Positions 27,087 to 34,900 of a stretch of DNA of 64,000 bases are shown here, piece after piece. The translations under genes and the position numbers were made by a program. Source of the DNA: Pseudonocardia sp. SCN 73-27 (GTDB lineage: Bacteria > Actinomycetota > Actinomycetes > Mycobacteriales > Pseudonocardiaceae); assembly GCA_001725415.1 (NCBI GenBank), contig MEGH01000023.1:1-64000 (forward strand). Reading direction: 5' to 3'. The notes under the pieces are model-generated. The model searched no databases. It was not told where the DNA came from and saw only the letters and a list, made by a program, of their open reading frames with translations. The stretch's first letter is position 1. Each line of letters opens with the position of its first letter.

Positions 27087-27160
27087 GACTCCGCCGAGTT
27101 CGACCTCACGCCGGCCGCGACCATGATCGACGCAATCCGACGTCGAACTCGGCGCGGAGT
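27087..27160. repeat. repeat family B, copy B1
   Basis: Inverted repeat with the left arm ACTCCGCCGAGTTCGAC (27088-27104) and the right arm GTCGAACTCGGCGCGGAGT (27142-27160) around a centre containing CCATGATCGACGCAATCC. Copies B2 (36666) and B3 (39798) share both arms and the CCATGATCGA core. It lies between the convergent lysR and recX genes. Confidence 0.8.
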
Positions 27161-27180
27161 GATGGGCCGTGCGAGAGGGC

Positions 27181-28197
27181 TCAGTCGTCGCCGTCGGGGA
27201 TCTGGTCGGCCAGTTCCGCCGCGTGCTCCGCGACGGCCTCCTTGACGACGCGGTACGCGATCCCCGCCGGGTAACCCTTGCGCGCCAGCATGCCCAGCAG
27301 CCGCCGGGCCATCGCCTCGTCGGGGACGCCACTGCGGGTGCGGAGCTTGCGGTCGACCAGGGCGCGGGCGCGGGCCTCCTCGGAGGCGTCGTCGATCTCG
27401 GCGAGGGCCTCCCCCGCCGCCTCGGAGTCGACACCCTTGCGGCGCAGCTCGACGGCGATCGCGCGACGGCCCAGGCCGCTGTAGGTGTGCCGGGAGCGGA
27501 CCCACTGGTCGGCGAAGGCCTTGTCGTCGATGAGGCCGACCTCGCCGAAGCGTTCGAGGACCTGGTCGGCGGCGTCGTCGGGGATGCCCTTGCGGCGCAA
27601 CGTCTGGGCGAGCTCCTGCCGCGTGCGCGACCGGACCTCCAGCTGCCGCAGGCAGATCGTCTTGGCCTCGGCCACGGGATCGGCAGGAGGTTCGGGCGGT
27701 CCGCTACGTCGGCTGCGCTCACCCGAGCGTCTCCGGCGGCTCGCCCGTTCGTCCTCCGGCGCAGCAGCAGCCGGTTCGTCGAGCGTCGGCGTTGTCCGGA
27801 CCCGTTCCCGCTGGGGCCGACTCCCACCGGTGCGACCGCCCCGGCCGGCGGGGCGGGCCAGGTCGGCGGCCCGGACCACGACCGGTGCCTCGTCGCCCTC
27901 CACAGCAACGGCCGAACGGTCCGAGCTCATGTCGGCGACCCGCGGCACGATCCGCTCCGCGCCGGTCGAGCCCGGCCGCTCCGACAGCTCGACGACGGCG
28001 ACCTCGTGCCCAGCCTCGGGCTCGTCGTCCCCGAGGCTCGCGAACCCGACGGCGCCGCCGGCCTCGTCGTCGGCATCCGGGTCGGAGTCGAAGTCGAAGC
28101 CGGCGACCGCGATCACGCGGCGCGGGCCGTCGGAGTCCTCGTAAGCGTCGGGCCGGCGGTGCTGTTCGACGGGCTCGGGGTCGTGCGGGTCGGGCAT
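27181..28197 (-). CDS. recX: RecX regulatory protein with long N-terminal extension
   Basis: This 338-residue protein ends in a RecX domain (about 175-338) made of three-helix repeats. Recognisable segments are LRQLEVRSRTRQELAQTLRRKGIP, LIDDKAFADQWVRSRHTYSGLGRRAIAVELRRKGV and MARRLLGMLARKGYPAGIAYRVVKEAV. RecX binds RecA filaments and inhibits recombination. The first 170 residues are an acidic then Arg/Pro-rich, probably disordered region not found in typical RecX (about 150-175 residues). The ATG at 28197 lies four bases after the recA stop, so recA-recX are one operon. The antisense frame further upstream, within recA, is excluded. Confidence 0.9.
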   Translation of the reverse strand: MPDPHDPEPVEQHRRPDAYEDSDGPRRVIAVAGFDFDSDPDADDEAGGAVGFASLGDDEPEAGHEVAVVELSERPGSTGAERIVPRVADMSSDRSAVAVEGDEAPVVVRAADLARPAGRGGRTGGSRPQRERVRTTPTLDEPAAAAPEDERASRRRRSGERSRRSGPPEPPADPVAEAKTICLRQLEVRSRTRQELAQTLRRKGIPDDAADQVLERFGEVGLIDDKAFADQWVRSRHTYSGLGRRAIAVELRRKGVDSEAAGEALAEIDDASEEARARALVDRKLRTRSGVPDEAMARRLLGMLARKGYPAGIAYRVVKEAVAEHAAELADQIPDGDD

Positions 28198-28201
28198 CCG
28201 A

Positions 28202-29245
28202 TCAGAAGTCGACCGGCGCCGGGAGCGGCTCGACCGCCTCGGCGTCGAGCACCGCACCGATGCCGAGCTTCTCCTTGATGCGCTTCTCGACCTCGGCCGC
28301 GATGTCGGGGTTCTCCTTGAGGAACTTGCGGGCGTTCTCCTTGCCCTGCCCCATCTGGTCGCCCTCGTAGGTGTACCAGGCACCCGACTTGCGGATGATC
28401 CCCTGCTCGACGCCCACGTCGATCAAGGAGCCCTCGCGGCTGATGCCGACGCCGTAGAGCACGTCGAACTCGGCCTGCTTGAAGGGCGGCGCCACCTTGT
28501 TCTTGACGACCTTGACCCGGGTCCGGCTGCCGACCATGTCGGTGCCGTCCTTCAGGGTCTCGATACGGCGGATGTCGAGACGCACGGAGGCATAGAACTT
28601 CAGCGCCTTGCCACCGGTCGTGGTCTCCGGCGAGCCGAACATGACGCCGATCTTCTCGCGCAGCTGGTTGATGAAGATCGCGGTGGTGCCGGAGTTGCTC
28701 AGCGCACCGGTGATCTTGCGCAGCGCCTGGCTCATGAGGCGGGCCTGCAGACCGACGTGGCTGTCACCCATCTCGCCCTCGATCTCGGCGCGGGGCACGA
28801 GTGCAGCCACCGAGTCGATGACGATGATGTCGAGCGCGCCGGAGCGGATCAGCATGTCGGCGATCTCGAGCGCCTGCTCACCGGTGTCGGGCTGCGAGAC
28901 GAGCAGCGCGTCGGTGTCGACCCCCAGGGCCTTGGCGTACTCGGGGTCGAGCGCGTGCTCCGCGTCGATGAAGGCGGCGATGCCGCCGGCGGCCTGGGCG
29001 CTGGCCACGGCGTGCAGCGCGACCGTGGTCTTACCGCTGGACTCCGGGCCGTAGATCTCGACGACACGGCCGCGGGGCAGACCACCGACGCCCAGCGCCA
29101 CGTCGAGCGCGATGGAGCCGGTGGGGATCACGCCGATGGGCGGGCGCGTGTCGTCGCCCAGGCGCATCACGGAGCCCTTGCCGTGGTTCTTCTCGATCTG
29201 GGCGAGGGCGAGCTCGAGGGCCTTCTCGCGGTCGGGTGCGGTCAT
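28202..29245 (-). CDS. recA: RecA recombinase
   Basis: This 347-residue protein is the DNA-strand-exchange and SOS co-protease enzyme. Seen are the Walker A motif [12 protein letters not shown], the Walker B segment [23 protein letters not shown], loop L1/L2 residues around [44 protein letters not shown], and a lysine-rich C-terminal domain. The normal length and uninterrupted motifs show that there is no intein, unlike in Mycobacterium tuberculosis. The ATG at 29245 gives the family-typical [19 protein letters not shown]. The open frame upstream is not conserved. An SOS box lies about 165 bases upstream. Confidence 0.97.
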   Translation of the reverse strand: MTAPDREKALELALAQIEKNHGKGSVMRLGDDTRPPIGVIPTGSIALDVALGVGGLPRGRVVEIYGPESSGKTTVALHAVASAQAAGGIAAFIDAEHALDPEYAKALGVDTDALLVSQPDTGEQALEIADMLIRSGALDIIVIDSVAALVPRAEIEGEMGDSHVGLQARLMSQALRKITGALSNSGTTAIFINQLREKIGVMFGSPETTTGGKALKFYASVRLDIRRIETLKDGTDMVGSRTRVKVVKNKVAPPFKQAEFDVLYGVGISREGSLIDVGVEQGIIRKSGAWYTYEGDQMGQGKENARKFLKENPDIAAEVEKRIKEKLGIGAVLDAEAVEPLPAPVDF

Positions 29246-29409
29246 CTCGGTCTGCCACCTCGCTGATGCGCTGTCGGTGCGGGATCGGTCCGGCGTCTTG
29301 GCCGATGTCTTGCGGGGAGCCACGGACGAACCGTATTGGGTCCGACCGACAGTTCCGGCGTGCACGCCCCCCGCTGTGGACAACCGGGGTCGTTGTGGAC
29401 GGAGGCTAT

Positions 29410-29425
29410 ACGAACAGGTGTTCGA
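29410..29425 (-). promoter_or_regulatory. LexA (SOS) box upstream of recA
   Basis: ACGAACAGGTGTTCGA matches the actinobacterial SOS consensus TCGAAC-N4-GTTCGA at all conserved positions except the first base. It is about 165 bases upstream of the recA start. On the minus strand it is followed by TATAGCCT, which could be the -10. LexA would repress recA-recX here until DNA damage. Confidence 0.8.
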
Positions 29426-29485
29426 GTTCCGGATCCGACACGCCGATCGGCTAGCGTGCCGCGCCGAGCGGTGCGCGAGCCCCTG

Positions 29486-29680
29486 TCAGCGACGATCCAC
29501 GGGCACGTCGTAGGCCTCGCACACCACGCGCCACACGCGCTTGGGGTCGATCCCCGCCTCGATGGCCTCCTCGACCGTGCGGCCGTCGAGCTCGGCGAAC
29601 ACGTGGTCCTTGGCCAGCGACCCCGCGCGGACGACGCCGAACTCCCCCTCCATCAACTCCCGGAAGTGACTCAGTCGCAC
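29486..29680 (-). CDS. DUF3046 family protein
   Basis: This 64-residue protein matches DUF3046, found next to recA-recX throughout actinobacteria (Rv2738c in M. tuberculosis) and without known function. Conserved segments are VRLSHFRELMEGEFG at the start, KDHVFAELDGRTVEEAIEAGIDPKRVWRVVCEAYDVP, and a short basic end. The GTG at 29680 gives the family N-terminus, and TACTCT seven bases upstream points to a leaderless transcript. It diverges from the CoA-transferase gene. The SOS box lies between this gene and recA, about 60 bases downstream of its stop. Confidence 0.9.
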   Translation of the reverse strand: MRLSHFRELMEGEFGVVRAGSLAKDHVFAELDGRTVEEAIEAGIDPKRVWRVVCEAYDVPVDRR

Positions 29681-29717
29681 GGCGGCGAGAGTACCGGCCG
29701 CGTGCCAGCCTGGAGCC

Positions 29718-31085
29718 GTGCGCGACGAGCTGACCCGACAGGTGTGGGACCTCCTCGGCGGTGTGCCCGGGGAGCTGCGGAGGTTGACGATCACCGGACC
29801 GCCCACCACGCTGACCTCGCGGTTCCCGGTCACCGACGTCTCCGCGGCGGTCGTCGGGGCGGCACTGCTGGCCGCCACCGCGGACGACGGCACCGGCGGC
29901 GCGGGCCCGGAGGTCGGCATCGACACGCGGCAGCTGGCCGTCGCCATGCGGTCCGAGCGGTACCTGCGCCGCGACGGCGCGAGCCCGGGAGATCCGTTCG
30001 ACCCGCTGTCGGCCTTCCACCGCACGGCCGACGGCTGGCTGCGGCTGCACGCCAACTACCCGTGGCACCGGGCGGCGGCGCGGCGCGTGCTCGACCTCCC
30101 CGACGACGCCGGTCCCGGCGACGTCGCCGCCGCGGCCCGGCACTGGCACGCGGAGGAGCTGGAGACGGCGGTGCACGCGAACGGTGGCGTCGCGGCGGCC
30201 GTCCGCACGCAGGAGCAGTGGCGCGCGACCCCGGCCGGGAAAGCTGCGGCGGCGCTGCCGCTCGTCGCCACGCAGGTCCTGGGCGAGGCCGCGCCCCGGC
30301 CCGCGCGGCGCCCGCGGGTGCTGGACCTGACGCGGGTCATCGCGGGTCCCGTCGCCACCCGGACGCTCGCCGCGCACGGCGCCGAGGTGGTCCGCCTCGA
30401 CGCTCCCGACCGGCCCGAGCTGCCCGCACAGGCGTGGGAGACGTTGACGGGGAAGCACAGCGCCCTGCTCGACCTGGCGACGGGCGGCGACCAGCTGGAA
30501 GCCCTGCTCGCCGGAGCGGACGTCGTCGTCACCGGGTACCGGCCGGGTGCGCTCGACCGGTTCGGGCTCGCGCCGCGGACACTGGCCGAGCGGTTCCCGG
30601 GGCTGGTCGTGGTGACGCTGTCGGCGTGGGGCGAGCCCGGGCCGTGGGCGGGGCGGCGGGGGTTCGACAGCCTCGTCCAGGCGGCGTGCGGGATCGGGGA
30701 GACCGAGCGTCGCTACCCGGATCCGGCGAACGTGCCGGGGGCACTGCCCGCGCAGGTCCTCGACCACGCGACGGGGTATCTGGGTGCGGCGGCCGCGCTG
30801 CTCGCGCTGGCCCGGCAACGGCGCGAGGGCGGCACGCCGCACGTGCGGCTGGCGCTGGCGGGGACGGCGTCATGGCTGCAGTCGCTGCCGCGCACCACGG
30901 AACCGACGACGGCCGAGGACGTCGACCCGGCACCGTGGACCGAGGACGTCGCGACGCCCGACGGGGTGCTGACGCTCGCCTCGCCGCCGGGCACCGTCGA
31001 CGGTGAGGGTCTGCGCTGGCCGGCTCCCCCGCCGGCGTACGGCGCGGCACCCGCGACGTGGCCGACGGCGGCGGAGGCGACGTAA
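29718..31085 (+). CDS. CoA-transferase family III (CaiB/BaiF) protein
   Basis: This 455-residue protein has a full family III signature in its second half: RPRVLDLTRVIAGPVATRTLAAHGAEVVRLD, LLAGADVVVTGYRPGALDRFGL, VVVTLSAWGEPGPWAGRRGFDSLVQAACGI, and VLDHATGYLGAAAALLAL. The first 180 residues also contain an HRTADGWLRLHANYPWHRAAA segment typical of the part following the active domain in other members, so the order of segments is unusual, as in several long actinobacterial homologues. These enzymes move CoA between carboxylic acids. The substrate cannot be told. CAGCCT lies six bases before the GTG. It has no operon partner other than the tiny ORF that follows. Confidence 0.85.
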   Translation: MRDELTRQVWDLLGGVPGELRRLTITGPPTTLTSRFPVTDVSAAVVGAALLAATADDGTGGAGPEVGIDTRQLAVAMRSERYLRRDGASPGDPFDPLSAFHRTADGWLRLHANYPWHRAAARRVLDLPDDAGPGDVAAAARHWHAEELETAVHANGGVAAAVRTQEQWRATPAGKAAAALPLVATQVLGEAAPRPARRPRVLDLTRVIAGPVATRTLAAHGAEVVRLDAPDRPELPAQAWETLTGKHSALLDLATGGDQLEALLAGADVVVTGYRPGALDRFGLAPRTLAERFPGLVVVTLSAWGEPGPWAGRRGFDSLVQAACGIGETERRYPDPANVPGALPAQVLDHATGYLGAAAALLALARQRREGGTPHVRLALAGTASWLQSLPRTTEPTTAEDVDPAPWTEDVATPDGVLTLASPPGTVDGEGLRWPAPPPAYGAAPATWPTAAEAT

Positions 31086-31095
31086 CCTGTCCGTT

Positions 31096-31233
31096 GTGTC
31101 CGTTCCACTGCACCTCGCCCAGGGCGACCCCACCGGCATGTCGTCGACGGTCGGCCAGGTCGTCGTGCTGCTGGCGCTCCTGGCGTCGCTGGTGATGCTG
31201 CTGCGCTGGTGGATCCAGCAGCGCAAGCGCTGA
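31096..31233 (+). CDS. small single-helix membrane protein
   Basis: This 45-residue ORF has a short polar N-terminus, one hydrophobic helix at about 19-37 (VGQVVVLLALLASLVMLLRWW), and a basic end QQRKR, a layout with the C-terminus in the cytoplasm. The GTG at 31096 is preceded by TAACCT (31083-31088) and seven bases, the same promoter geometry as other genes here, which supports its being expressed. It follows the CoA-transferase stop by ten bases. No family was recognised. Confidence 0.55.
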   Translation: MSVPLHLAQGDPTGMSSTVGQVVVLLALLASLVMLLRWWIQQRKR

Positions 31234-31302
31234 TCAGGCCCCGCCGACGACACGGGCGGCCGCGGCTCGCGCGGCGGTGAGCACCGCGGGGTCTCCGCCT
31301 GC
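31234..31302 (-). pseudogene. 3' remnant of an unidentified minus-strand gene
   Basis: Read on the minus strand, the 22 codons before the TGA at 31234-31236 encode GGDPAVLTAARAAAARVVGGA, which looks like an intact protein C-terminus. Upstream the sequence changes at about 31300 into a plus-strand transporter remnant with no start for this frame. It is probably the end of a gene removed by a deletion. The identity is unknown. Confidence 0.3.
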
Positions 31303-31931
31303 GGCCGCCCGCGCTGCGCCGCCACGTCCCGCTCGGCGGGCTCAGCCGGTTCCTCTACCTCGGCGGGACGGTCACCGGCGTCGCGCTCGGCGTCCCGGCG
31401 GGCACGACCGCGCTGATCGCCGCCGCGCGGCCGCTGGTCGTCGCGACGCTCGCGGGTCCGCTGCTCGGGGAGCGCCTGCGGCGGCGCCGGCAGGTGGGGC
31501 TGCTGGTCGGGCCGGCCGGGGTGGCGCTCGTCGTCGGCGGGGACGTGCACGCCGACGGGGCGCCGCGGTGGGCGTCCTGCTGCCGGTCGCGAGCATGCTC
31601 GTGCTGTCGGTCGGGACGTTGCTGACGCGCCGTGCCGGGACGACGGAGTCGCCGCCGGAGTCGCTGACGATCCAGAGCGTCACGACGGCGGCGCTGTTCT
31701 CGGCCGTGGCCGCGGTGGGTGGGCGGCTCGTCCCGCCGGCCGACCCCGGATTCTGGTGGTCGGTGGCGTGGGTGGTCGGGCTCTCGACGTTCGGCGGCTA
31801 CGGCGTCCACCTGTTCGTGGTACGCCGCAGCGGCCCGACGCGGGCGAGCACGCTGCTCTACCTGACCCCGCCGACCACGATGATCTGGGCGTACCTGATC
31901 GTCGACAGGCGAATTGTCGGTGCCGGGTCGC
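31296..31931 (+). pseudogene. DMT/EamA-family transporter remnant
   Basis: The sequence from about 31296 encodes SRFLYLGGTVTGVALGVPAG, then TTALIAAARPLVVATLAGPL and LLGERLRRRRQVGLLVGPAG, the middle of an EamA-type drug/metabolite transporter. Near 31570 the frame shifts by one, and the rest continues as VLLPVASMLVLSVGTLLTRR, WWSVAWVVGLSTFGGYGVHL and STLLYLTPPTTMIWAYLIVD. The first helices are missing, there is no start, and the end runs into the lhr start region. The gene is therefore truncated and frameshifted. Together with the neighbouring minus-strand remnant it fills the 698-base gap between the tiny membrane ORF and lhr. Confidence 0.75.
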
Positions 31932-34900
31932 ATGATGGTCGACGTGAGCGCGCTCGACGGTTTCTCGCCCGCCACCCGTGACTGGTTCACGGGTGCCTTC
32001 GCCGCGCCCACACCCGCCCAGGAAGGCGCCTGGACCGCGGCGCAGGCAGGCAGGAACGCGCTGGTCGTGGCCCCGACCGGGTCCGGCAAGACGCTCGCGG
32101 CCTTCCTCTGGGCGCTCGACAGGCTGGCCACCGAGCCGGTCCCGGAGGACCCGCGGCGGCGTTGCCGCATCCTCTACGTCTCCCCGCTCAAAGCACTCGC
32201 GGTCGACGTGCAGCGCAACCTCCGCTCGCCCCTCACCGGCATCCGGCAGGCCGCGCAGCGGCTGGGCCTGCCCGTCCCCGACGTCACGGTCGGCATGCGC
32301 ACGGGCGACACCCCGGCCGAGGAGCGCCGCCGCTTCGGCCGCACCCCGCCCGACGTGCTGGTCACCACCCCGGAGTCGCTGTTCCTGATCCTCACCTCGG
32401 CGGCGCGCGAGTCGCTGCTCGGTGTCGAGACCGTCGTGATCGACGAGGTGCACGCCGTCGCCGGGACGAAGCGCGGCGCGCACATGGCCCTGTCGCTGGA
32501 GCGGCTCGACGAGCTGCTCACCCGGCAGGGCAACGGCCCTGCGCAGCGCATCGGCCTGTCGGCCACGGTCCGCCCGCTCGACGAGGTGTCCACGTTCCTG
32601 GCGGGTGCGCGGCCCGTCGAGATCGTGCAGCCGAAGACGCCGAAGACCATCGAGGTCGACGTCCAGGTCCCGGTCCCCGACCTCGCGGCGCTCGACGAGC
32701 AGCCGGCCCCCGGCAGCGCCGACGAGGAGGTCATCGGCTCGGCCGCGGGCACCGCGCGCAAACCGTCGATCTGGCCCGCGGTGGAGCGGCGGCTACTGGA
32801 GCTGGTGCGCGAGCACCGGTCGACGATCGTGTTCTCAAACTCGCGACGCCTCGCCGAGCGCCTCACGTCCCGGCTCAACGAGCTGGCCGCGGAGGAGGCC
32901 GAGGCCGCCGACGCCGTCGATCTCGACGAGGTCACCGACGGCACGGCCTTCCCCGCCGAGGCCATCGGGCAGTCCGGGATCGGCGGTGGCGCCCCGCCCA
33001 CGGTCGCACGTGCCCACCACGGCTCCATGTCCCGCGAGCAGCGCACCCAGGTCGAGGAGGAGCTCAAGAGCGGGCTCCTGCCCTGCGTGGTCGCGACGTC
33101 CAGCCTGGAGCTGGGCATCGACATGGGCGCGGTCGACCTCGTCGTCCAGGTCGAGGCCCCGCCCAGCGTCGCGTCGGGGCTGCAGCGCGTCGGCCGGGCC
33201 GGGCACCAGGTCGGCGCGGTGTCGCGCGGAGTCGTGTTCCCCAAGTACCGCGGCGATCTCGTGTCGTGCGCGGTCGTCGCCGAGCGGATGGCCAGCGGCG
33301 CGATCGAGTCGATGCGCTACCCCCGCAACCCCCTCGACGTGCTGGCCCAGCAGATCGTGGCCATGGTCGCCATGGAGACGTGGACGCTGTCGGATCTCGC
33401 GGCCGTCGTCCGCCGGGCGGCGCCGTTCGCGGCGCTGCCCGACTCGGCGCTGCACTCGGTCCTCGACATGCTGTCCGGGCGCTACCCGTCGGAGGAGTTC
33501 GGCGAGCTGCGCGCCCGCATCACCTGGGACCGCGTCACCGACGAGCTGGCCGGACGCCCCGGCGCGCAACGCCTCGCCGTCACCTCCGGCGGCACGATCC
33601 CCGACCGCGGCCTGTTCACCGTCATGACGCCGGGGGGTGCCGACGGCGCCGGGTCGCGCGTCGGCGAGCTGGACGAGGAGATGGTCTACGAGTCGCGGGT
33701 GGGCGACACGTTCCTGCTCGGCACGTCGAGCTGGCGGGTCGAGGACATCACCCACGACCGCGTCATCGTCACGCCCGCGCCCGGGGAGCCGGCGCGGATG
33801 CCGTTCTGGAAGGGCGAGTCGATCGGCCGGCCCCTGGAACTGGGCCGGGCAGTGGGAGCGTTCGTCCGCGAGATGGCCGGCCTGCCCGACGCACAGGCAC
33901 GCGAGCGGGCCGCCGCAGCGGGTCTCGACGAGTGGGCCATCGACAACCTCGTGGCCTACCTGCACGAACAGCGCGACTCCACCCGCCACGTCCCGTCCGA
34001 CCGCACGATCCTCGTCGAACGCTTCCGCGACGAGCTGGGCGACTGGCGCCTCGTCGTCCACTCCCCCTTCGGCTCCCAGGTCAACGGGCCGTGGGCGCTC
34101 GCCATCGCGGCCCGGATGCGGGAGCGCCGCGGTGTCGAGGTCAGCGCCGCCGGTGCCGACGACGGGATCGTGCTGCGCCTGCCCGACGCGGTCGACGACA
34201 ACGGCTCCGAGGTCGTGCCCACCGCCGAGGACGTGCTGCTCGACCCGGCCGAGGTGGAGCAGATCGTCGTCGGGGAGCTGGGCGGGTCGTCGCTGTACGC
34301 GTCACGGTTCCGCGAGTGCGCGGCCCGCGCGTTGCTGCTGCCGCGCCGCGACCCCAAGCGGCGCAGCCCGTTGTGGCAGCAGCGGCAGAAGTCGGCGCAG
34401 CTGTTGTCGGTCGCGGGCAAGTACGAGCAGTTCCCGATCACGCTCGAGGCGATGCGCGAGTGCGTGCAGGACGTCTACGACCTCCCGGGCCTGCGTGAGC
34501 TGATGAGCGACGTCGGGTCGCGCAAGGTCAAGGTCGTCGAGGTGGCGACGTCGCAGCCGTCGCCGTTCGCGCGCAGCCTGCTGTTCGGCTACGTCGGGAT
34601 GTTCCTCTACGAGGCCGACGCCCCGCTGGCCGAACGCCGGGCGGCGGCGCTGTCGCTCGACTCGACGCTGCTCGCCGAGTTGCTCGGGTCGGAGGCCATC
34701 CGCGAGCTGCTCGACCCGGAGGTGCTCGCCGAGGTCGAGGCCTCGCTGCAACGCACGGCCGACGACCGGCACGCCCGCGACGCCGAGGGCGCTGCCGACC
34801 TGCTGCGCTTCCTGGGCGACCTCACCGAGGAGGAGGCTGCCGCCCGCGGCGTGGAGGCCGCGTGGCTCACCGAGCTGGAGGCGGCGCGCCGCGCCATCCG

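Noticed and set aside
28202-29245. Possible intein in recA
   Set aside because: The gene is 347 codons with intact Walker and loop regions. No insertion is present.
28202-29383. Longer recA reading with 46 extra N-terminal residues
   Set aside because: The extra part is not RecA-like, and the ATG at 29245 gives the conserved N-terminus.
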